Assembly (NCBI GenBank): GCA_002428045.1
Contig: DIZZ01000067.1
Span: 1 to 7,627 of the forward strand
Direction of reading: 5' to 3'
Length of the DNA stretch: 7,627 nucleotides
Source: Verrucomicrobia bacterium UBA6015
Lineage (GTDB): Bacteria > Verrucomicrobiota > Kiritimatiellia > UBA8416
Shown here one piece after another: positions 1-5,212 of the stretch. Within the stretch, counting starts at the first letter, position 1. The number at the start of each line of letters is the position of its first letter. Made by a program: the position numbers and the translations under genes. The notes under the pieces were generated by a model, which saw only the letters and a list, made by a program, of their open reading frames with translations, made no database searches and had not been told where the DNA came from.

Positions 1-299
1 GTCCCGTCCACATGCAGCGACCAGGGCGGCATCCGGTCAGCCGAGCCGGGTTTGCGCAGGATGCAGGCTTGCTGACTCCTGGCGGAGTGCAAGGTCACGG
101 CAACGGAAAAAGGAGATAAAACCGTGTCTCCGGAACCGACGCAAAGCCCATCGTCATTCCCTCGCAGGCGAACTCCACCACCATCCCGGCCCTGTACCCA
201 AGCCGGACTTCCAACGACCGCAAGCGACTGGTTGCCGGTGCCATCATGCGCGACGCGGTCCTCTGTTTCGTTCAGCGGCCAATAGCTGGCAAGTCCAGC
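1..299 (-). other. Second LamG-like domain, truncated by the window edge
   Basis: From about residue 331 the landmarks restart: SYWPLNETEDRVAHDGTGN, then a Val-Arg-Leu strand with GNDDG and a SPFSVAVTLHS strand. This matches the first third to half of a concanavalin A-like domain; the later strands are outside the window. Confidence 0.65.
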
Positions 300-1289
300 C
301 GCTGATACTCCGCTCCCCTGGGGAAGTTGTTGCACCTCCACCGTATTGAGGGCGCGATGGTAAATGCGAACCTCGTCCAGCACACCGGTGAAGGATTTTC
401 CCAATACCAGCGGGTCTTTAGTGTTGTTGGGCGTTCCCCAGGTAATGTTCTCGCGTGTTTCGGCAAGTGCCCCGTTCAGGTATATCCTCGAAATCCCGTC
501 GGCAAACGTACAGGTCACGTGGACCCATTCATTCGTCTTGTAGGCATCCTGTACGACCACGTCACTCTGGTTCCACGCACCGTCTCCACCGCCAACCCGG
601 AAGCGCAGGGACGGGTGGTTATTATCGTTACGCAGCAGGATCTGCCAACCCGGGCCACGGTTGACATTCGTGCTTTTCCCGATGATCTTCTGGTTGCCAC
701 CCTGATCCGGCTTCATCCAGAAGGCGACCGTTAGCTCTCGGCCAGATCCGGGCATTGAGCCGGTTTCTATCTTTATTGACCGTCCATCAAAGGTGTAGTT
801 CGTGCCGGCCAGTTTATCGAAGCGGGGGGCCTGCTGCAGGGTTGCTGGAAACCGGCCGAGGCGGTCTCGGATGGCAACCCCGTCCACCCCTTCCATGGAC
901 CAGCAAGCGAGCAGTCCGTTGGTTGTCGGGGAAGTCGGCGTAAGGCAATCGAGCAGATAACTGTCCGTGGGGTTGTAGCGAGCAACAAAATCACGCTGTT
1001 CACGGCGCAGGGTCCCGTACTGATCCAGAGCCAGCACCGCTGGATTCACGCTGCCGGCCTTGCTGGCAGCTGGCACGGTCGCCAGATAGACAAAATCCTG
1101 CCAGCCGCTTTTATCTTCCAGCGTCACCAGGAATAGGTGCCGCTGATCCCCCGCGAATCCTGACGCCAGCGAGATGGCGAGCGTCAGGAAAATGACGGTC
1201 CGTTTCGCTATCCTGTTGGTTCCGTCCGTGAGGCCTGTGTGTTGCAGGCCCCACCGCCTCCGCACCCCATCGGCCATTCTGGGTTTCAT
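1..1289 (-). CDS. Exported tandem LamG/concanavalin A-like jelly-roll protein, 3' end outside window
   Basis: The frame from the ATG at 1289-1287 stays open to the left edge (429 visible residues); the C-terminus is missing. Residues 1-30 are an Arg-rich leader (three consecutive Arg at 10-12, KR at 29-30). A hydrophobic signal-type segment follows (TVIFLTLAISLASGFAG, 31-47). Residues about 48-120 are a linking region with no family I recognise. Residues about 126-324 form a complete LamG (Laminin_G_3-type) domain: LLACWSMEG, ELTVAFWMKPD, NEWVHVTCTF, RIYLNG and the closing GVLDEVRIYHRALN. A second jelly roll starts at about 333 (LASYWPLNETE) and runs off the window. Such domains usually bind glycans or act as adhesion modules next to enzymes. 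No strong ribosome binding site precedes the start, so the ATG at 1277 is an alternative. It is the last visible gene of the cluster. Confidence 0.85.
   Translation of the reverse strand, partial: MKPRMADGVRRRWGLQHTGLTDGTNRIAKRTVIFLTLAISLASGFAGDQRHLFLVTLEDKSGWQDFVYLATVPAASKAGSVNPAVLALDQYGTLRREQRDFVARYNPTDSYLLDCLTPTSPTTNGLLACWSMEGVDGVAIRDRLGRFPATLQQAPRFDKLAGTNYTFDGRSIKIETGSMPGSGRELTVAFWMKPDQGGNQKIIGKSTNVNRGPGWQILLRNDNNHPSLRFRVGGGDGAWNQSDVVVQDAYKTNEWVHVTCTFADGISRIYLNGALAETRENITWGTPNNTKDPLVLGKSFTGVLDEVRIYHRALNTVEVQQLPQGSGVSAAGLASYWPLNETEDRVAHDGTGNQSLAVVGSPAWVQGRDGGGVRLRGNDDGLCVGSGDTVLSPFSVAVTLHSARSQQACILRKPGSADRMPPWSLHVDG
318..914 (-). other. First LamG jelly-roll domain
   Basis: Residues about 126-324 of the last gene hold the complete order of LamG_3 landmarks: an opening W-S-M-E-G strand, FDG, VAFWMKP, EWVHVTCTFADGISRIYLNG and LDEVRIYHRALN. 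The second copy begins near position 299 and is cut at the edge. Confidence 0.85.
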
Positions 1290-1305
1290 AAAGGATCCGC
1301 ACCGA

Positions 1306-2826
1306 TCATTTTGCCTCTACGTCCGTGCGGAATGGATAGGCCGGTAGGTCGGCACCATTGACCAAGTTCACCGCCGGTTTTCCCGAAAAGGCGTAGCGCA
1401 CGAATGCCGGCACTGCTACCTCTGCTGCTTCCAGTTCAACCGTGTTCCCCTTGATCACTGCGGTGGCCGTATGCCAGACGTGATCAGGACCGGCCAGCAT
1501 GAACCCGGTCGGGGTCGCTCCATCGGTGGTCTTCATCCCGTCGGCGTGCTCGAACTCGATCACCATGACCGTATCCTTCACCATGGCACGGCTGAAGAGC
1601 GGTCCCTGCGCCTCGAGCTTCTCACCATAGACATCGCGTCGGGCCAGCAACGCCAGGCGCTCGCAAACCGGTGCCTTGTCTGCGGGATGAATGTTTTTGG
1701 CATCGCCCAGATCGATCGTGTTGGCGATGGACATATGGGGTTGTTTCGCGGCCTCAACCTGGACCTCGCGAAACCCGGGCCACGCTTCATCACCGAACCC
1801 AGGGAGCATCACGAGCAGCACATGGAAATCGGCGAGGCCCCATTCCTTGCGCAAATGACTGATCCACGAAGGCAGACTCTGTGCATAGTTGGAAGCCTGC
1901 TTCGCGTTGGCCTCGCCCTGATACCAGACCAGGCCCCGGCTTGCATAGGGAAGCAGCGGATGCAGCATGGCATTGTACAGGAGGTTGGGTTGTTGACGGA
2001 CAAACGTGTTGCCGTGCTTAATTCCCTTTTCCATCGCTGCGCGGATCCTGCCATGAACGTTGGTGTTGGCGTCAAACGCCTCCATTGTCGCCTTGAAGTG
2101 TGGCAACTGCGCTGTCAATTCCCGCGGCATCCACCCCTCAATGCTGGAACTGCCCCAACAGGTGACCATAACACCCACCGGTACATTGAGCGTCTGGCTC
2201 AAGTGATAGCTGAACCCGAATGCCACGGCGCTACCCGAAACATTGGTGGACCATGATCCATTGCAGTGATTTACCGGCGTGAAGGAGACATCAGGAAGCA
2301 CCGCGAAACTGCGAATCGGCCTCGTCTTCGCATCAGGCACCAGTGCCGCCAGATTGGTATCACCACCCCAATTGAACATCGGGTGCGATTCGTTGCCCCA
2401 GCCGTACTGCATGTTCGACTGCCCTGAACAGATCCAGACTTCACCAACAAGGATGTCCTTGAGCGACGTCCGGTTTCCCGCCTCGTCGCTGACTACCAGC
2501 TCGGCTGGCTCGGTGCTGGCCTTGAGCGGATCGAGCGTGATCAGCCATTTGCCATCCGTTCCGGCCACGGCGGTCGTCTTCTGCCCCTGGAACTCGATCG
2601 TCACCCTCGCGCCTGGCTGGCTCCAGCCCCAGATCGGTACCGGCATTTCGCGCTGCAGAATGGCATGGTCGCTGAACGGTGCCCCGAGCTGAATCGCAGG
2701 CTTTGCCGCCGCCTCGGGTATCCCGCCCACCTCCTGGGCACCCAAAAGCGCTGGTACCAGTAGTACCGCCGCCGCAAACGCCCAAATAGCACAATGATGA
2801 TTTTCTCTGACTTGCATGGTATTCAT
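1306..2826 (-). CDS. Exported sialate O-acetylesterase-type SGNH hydrolase
   Basis: A complete 506-residue protein that follows the sialate O-acetylesterase (SIAE-like) family over its full length. The signal peptide has its hydrophobic core at residues 13-29 and likely cleavage after LLGA at residue 30. Residues about 45-125 are the N-terminal beta domain with the signature FSDHAILQREMPVPIWGW. Block I is WICSGQSNM with nucleophile Ser137. The oxyanion/block II region is VTCWGSSSIEGW (221-232) and block III is LVWYQGEAN (299-307). The catalytic His380 sits in KNIHP. The C-terminal beta domain ends with the family's typical LPAYPFRTD. All key motifs are present and the length is normal. The family deacetylates sialic acid, but in polysaccharide-degrading bacteria relatives act on other acetylated sugars, so the substrate is open. 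The second Met (residue 4) is too far from the ribosome binding site. The next gene begins 16 bases after the stop. Confidence 0.93.
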   Translation of the reverse strand: MNTMQVRENHHCAIWAFAAAVLLVPALLGAQEVGGIPEAAAKPAIQLGAPFSDHAILQREMPVPIWGWSQPGARVTIEFQGQKTTAVAGTDGKWLITLDPLKASTEPAELVVSDEAGNRTSLKDILVGEVWICSGQSNMQYGWGNESHPMFNWGGDTNLAALVPDAKTRPIRSFAVLPDVSFTPVNHCNGSWSTNVSGSAVAFGFSYHLSQTLNVPVGVMVTCWGSSSIEGWMPRELTAQLPHFKATMEAFDANTNVHGRIRAAMEKGIKHGNTFVRQQPNLLYNAMLHPLLPYASRGLVWYQGEANAKQASNYAQSLPSWISHLRKEWGLADFHVLLVMLPGFGDEAWPGFREVQVEAAKQPHMSIANTIDLGDAKNIHPADKAPVCERLALLARRDVYGEKLEAQGPLFSRAMVKDTVMVIEFEHADGMKTTDGATPTGFMLAGPDHVWHTATAVIKGNTVELEAAEVAVPAFVRYAFSGKPAVNLVNGADLPAYPFRTDVEAK

Positions 2827-2833
2827 TATTAAC

Positions 2834-5179
2834 TCACTCCTTTACCAGCGGTAGTTTCTGTTCTTCCATCCACAGGGTGAAATGTCCCTGGGATGGGATT
2901 TCTTTGTTCTTCTTGACGAACTGAAGGAAGCTGGTCGCCGCTACGGTTACCTTTCCTCCGTTGAATTCGCCCTGGAGATCGGCATACACATGCCCCCCTC
3001 GTGGCTGTCCACCGCATCGGTTGGGCACGCCGCTCTTCGACTCGGCCAGTCGTTTGCCATTGATGTAAATGGCATACCCTTCGCCGGTCATGACGTGGTC
3101 GCTGCCGCCAACCACGAACCGGTAGCGGTAGCCGGGCTTCAACGCCGGGAATTCGAACGTTCCGCGGACGAGCAGGACTTCCTTTTCCCAGAGGGTACGC
3201 GGAGGCACTCCGCATAGACAGAAATTGTTGGTACACCATCCCATAGGCTCGAGCTTGCCACCTTTCTGGCCAAACGGCGGCAACCCCTTCTTCCAGCCCG
3301 CCTTGTCGGCATCGAAGTCAGTTGCGAACCAGTTGGTCATTCCCGCAGGGCAAGTGACGTTGCGATACCGGGGTTCCTTCATCTTATCCATGGTTTCGGG
3401 AGGGTCGAAGCTGAAGTAGTCCCAGTCGACGTTGTTGAGGTCCGGGCCAAAGGGCTTCCACTCGTAATCCTGAATGCCGGCGGCATTGTAGATGGCGACT
3501 AGACTATCCATTGGATCCCTGAGAAACGGCGACTCTTGCTTGGGTTTCTGGGCATTGACCGCTGCCTGGAGGGCGGTCTGGTTCGCCGCGTCGGCGATGA
3601 AATTCAACCGTACACCGTCCATGATGAGCGGTTTGAGAACCTCTGGTGGCGTAACCGCAGGTACATCCGTGGGTGGCGTTGTGACGGCCTCGGTAACTGC
3701 CCTAGTCTCGCGGCCCGACGTCGGGATCGGTTCGGCCTCGCCACCCTCTAGACGCACCATCGCCCGGCCCATCGCCTCGCCCACTAGCAGGTACGTCTCG
3801 GCATTGCGGTTGTAGTGGTAGTCCTGCGAAGTCGGTGAATCCTCGACCTCGCGCCAGAAGTCCCGCGTATCGACCGAGGCGACGCTGCCTGAAAAATCCG
3901 CATGTTGCTTTGCGTCCCCAACCGCCATCTGTGCTTCCCAGACTCCCTTCCAGTTGCCGGTATTGACCTGATAGCCGTGGAACCCGACCGTTGCCACGAC
4001 GGCCTTCATCGTCGGCGCATTGAATTCCTTGCGTAGGTCGTTGATCAGGTTGACTAGGTGCTTTTCGTATTCCTCCTTGTTCGAGCCGGAATCCTTGTGC
4101 CCCTGGAACCAGCCGAAGCCGGCAATCTCGTAGCCCTGGCCTGCATAACCGGGCACAACCTTGTCGATCTTCGCCAAGGTATTGCTGACCCCCTCAATCA
4201 TGGCCCGGTATTCAAAGGCCTCAAAGTTGTTCTGGGGATCCATCCTCCCGCTGGATGGCGGGCGGAAATCGAAATTCAGGGAACGGTTACCCATCGCGGT
4301 CTTGATCAGCAACACCGGCTCGTCATGGAATGTTCCCAGCACATGACCGAAGCCCACTTCCGGTCCAATGCTCTTCCCGTTATTCGAGGTCGCGGACAAC
4401 GGCGAGCTGGCGCGTTCCGGGAAAAGGCGGGGATCGATATAGGCTACATCATTCCGTTTCGTCCAATTACCGGCATCATCCACCAGATACGGGAACTTTT
4501 TGTCCCTCTTCGTAATCGTCACGAGGTCACCGTTAGCCGGAATATCCACCTGTTCCATCCAGAATGCCGCAGAACCACCCTTGAGGTAACGGATCGCCAC
4601 GGGATAGCGCTTGCCCCGTTCCAGCGCGATCTTCGTCACAACCGGCCTGCCACCGGCATCGCGGCGGTAGACTTCCTTGCCGTCGAGTTGCGCAACACTA
4701 TAGGTGCTGTCCTCAAACCCCGCATGCACCGTGTAGGTGCCGGTCACCGGCACATCGATCTGCGCCGTCACCTCGAGGGTCTGCCCGCCTTCCGTTGCCG
4801 GCAACTTCTCGGCCACTGTGCCCAGTGCTATCGGGACGGTTTTAACGGGCTCCTTACCGGAATACACCACCGCCTTCGCATCGAACACACCATGACGGGC
4901 GAGGGCCGAACCCCCGACCGGCATGGCACCGGGAATGACCGCCGGATCCGCCATCAGAAAGGCATTCGGATACGCTGGGCGGGCACCACTGATATCGCCC
5001 ATCCCTACCATGTTCGACTGCCCGGCAAGAATGTAGACCTTGACCGGTTTCTTCGGATTGCCTGGCATACCGTCGGGTTTGGGCAGGTCAAGCGGGACGG
5101 TTCCCGCCTGTGCCGCCAGCAAATACATGGATGTCATCGTCGCCACCAGTAGTGATTTCCGCCTACTCATCGTTGTCAT
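2834..5179 (-). CDS. Exported SGNH/SASA-family carbohydrate esterase with PA14-like insert and shared C-terminal domain
   Basis: A 781-residue protein related to sialate O-acetylesterase/DUF303 (SASA) enzymes, which hydrolyse O-acyl esters on sugars. The Met at 5179 is chosen because GGGAG lies six bases upstream and because it gives a clean signal peptide (MTTMSRRK, hydrophobic core, cleavage after AQA near residue 25). An upstream in-frame ATG at 5209 has no ribosome binding site. Catalytic block I is ILAGQSNM with Ser55. Block III is WFQGHKDSG (about 357-365), and the C-terminal His block is DYHYN with His455. Residues about 100-212 interrupt the fold with a PA14-like beta module. Residues about 478-517 are a Thr/Pro-rich linker. 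Residues about 555-780 are the Cys-containing domain shared with the upstream gene. The actual substrate is not determinable; acetylated glycan is inferred. The stop codon lies 7 bases before the next gene. Confidence 0.88.
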   Translation of the reverse strand: MTTMSRRKSLLVATMTSMYLLAAQAGTVPLDLPKPDGMPGNPKKPVKVYILAGQSNMVGMGDISGARPAYPNAFLMADPAVIPGAMPVGGSALARHGVFDAKAVVYSGKEPVKTVPIALGTVAEKLPATEGGQTLEVTAQIDVPVTGTYTVHAGFEDSTYSVAQLDGKEVYRRDAGGRPVVTKIALERGKRYPVAIRYLKGGSAAFWMEQVDIPANGDLVTITKRDKKFPYLVDDAGNWTKRNDVAYIDPRLFPERASSPLSATSNNGKSIGPEVGFGHVLGTFHDEPVLLIKTAMGNRSLNFDFRPPSSGRMDPQNNFEAFEYRAMIEGVSNTLAKIDKVVPGYAGQGYEIAGFGWFQGHKDSGSNKEEYEKHLVNLINDLRKEFNAPTMKAVVATVGFHGYQVNTGNWKGVWEAQMAVGDAKQHADFSGSVASVDTRDFWREVEDSPTSQDYHYNRNAETYLLVGEAMGRAMVRLEGGEAEPIPTSGRETRAVTEAVTTPPTDVPAVTPPEVLKPLIMDGVRLNFIADAANQTALQAAVNAQKPKQESPFLRDPMDSLVAIYNAAGIQDYEWKPFGPDLNNVDWDYFSFDPPETMDKMKEPRYRNVTCPAGMTNWFATDFDADKAGWKKGLPPFGQKGGKLEPMGWCTNNFCLCGVPPRTLWEKEVLLVRGTFEFPALKPGYRYRFVVGGSDHVMTGEGYAIYINGKRLAESKSGVPNRCGGQPRGGHVYADLQGEFNGGKVTVAATSFLQFVKKNKEIPSQGHFTLWMEEQKLPLVKE
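2837..2843 (-). promoter_or_regulatory. Ribosome binding site for the sialate O-acetylesterase gene, inside the end of the upstream gene
   Basis: AAAGGAG lies in the last two sense codons of the upstream esterase (Lys-Glu), directly before its TGA and ten bases before the ATG at 2826. Placing the site within the preceding coding region suggests translational coupling of the two esterases. Confidence 0.65.
2846..3517 (-). repeat. Copy 2 of the shared beta-rich domain with five conserved Cys
   Basis: Residues about 555-778 of the esterase (numbered from Met 5179). It starts at DSLVAIYN and ends near MEEQKLPLV. Cys610, 649, 654, 656 and 722 align with the five Cys of copy 1, although the spacing of the C-x(n)-C-x-C cluster differs (x4 here, x6 in copy 1). 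The region between NGK and VAATSFLQ is the most divergent and has a Gly/Cys-rich loop here. Confidence 0.8.
3629..3748 (-). other. Thr/Pro-rich interdomain linker
   Basis: About 40 residues between the esterase domain and the C-terminal shared domain are rich in Thr, Pro, Val, Glu and Ala (for example TEAVTTPPTDVPAVTPPEV). This composition is typical of flexible linkers in secreted modular glycan-active enzymes. It marks the join where the shared domain was attached to the esterase. Confidence 0.7.
4544..4882 (-). other. PA14-like beta insertion within the SGNH esterase domain
   Basis: Residues about 100-212 of the esterase separate catalytic block I (Ser55) from the rest of the SGNH fold. 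The segment has PA14-style features: PVTGTYTVHAGFEDSTYSVA, then a DGKEVYRR hairpin, then ALERGKRYPVAIRYLKG and AAFWMEQ. PA14 domains are commonly carbohydrate-binding. The boundaries are approximate and the fold assignment is by pattern only. Confidence 0.6.
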
Positions 5180-5185
5180 CTCTTT

Positions 5186-5190
5186 CTCCC
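5186..5190 (-). promoter_or_regulatory. Ribosome binding site deciding the esterase start
   Basis: GGGAG on the minus strand, six bases before the ATG at 5179-5177. The alternative ATG at 5209 is preceded only by an A/T-rich stretch at the end of the upstream gene. This favours the 781-residue form with a standard signal peptide over the 791-residue form. Confidence 0.6.
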
Positions 5191-5212
5191 ATTTTCCCGT
5201 TGTTTTCATAAA

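Noticed and set aside
1..1302. Suspicion that the left end is non-coding or a frameshifted pseudogene because only short ATG-initiated frames with stops appear there
   Set aside because: Codon-by-codon reading of the minus strand from 1289 to the edge shows one uninterrupted frame with complete LamG landmarks; it simply has no stop inside the window.
1111..1302. GTG-initiated 63-residue frame at 1302-1111 on the minus strand
   Set aside because: It overlaps the LamG gene start in another frame, has no domain or signal, and the LamG frame explains the region better.
1471..2256. 261-codon open frame on the plus strand
   Set aside because: Antisense to the SIAE gene, whose catalytic motifs are all in the minus-strand frame.
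4058..5152. 364-codon open frame on the plus strand
   Set aside because: Antisense to the well supported esterase gene, with low-complexity basic composition and no motif.
5180..5209. Upstream ATG at 5209 as start of the SASA-type esterase
   Set aside because: No ribosome binding site, and it would add a polar 10-residue extension before the signal peptide. The ATG at 5179 has GGGAG at proper spacing.
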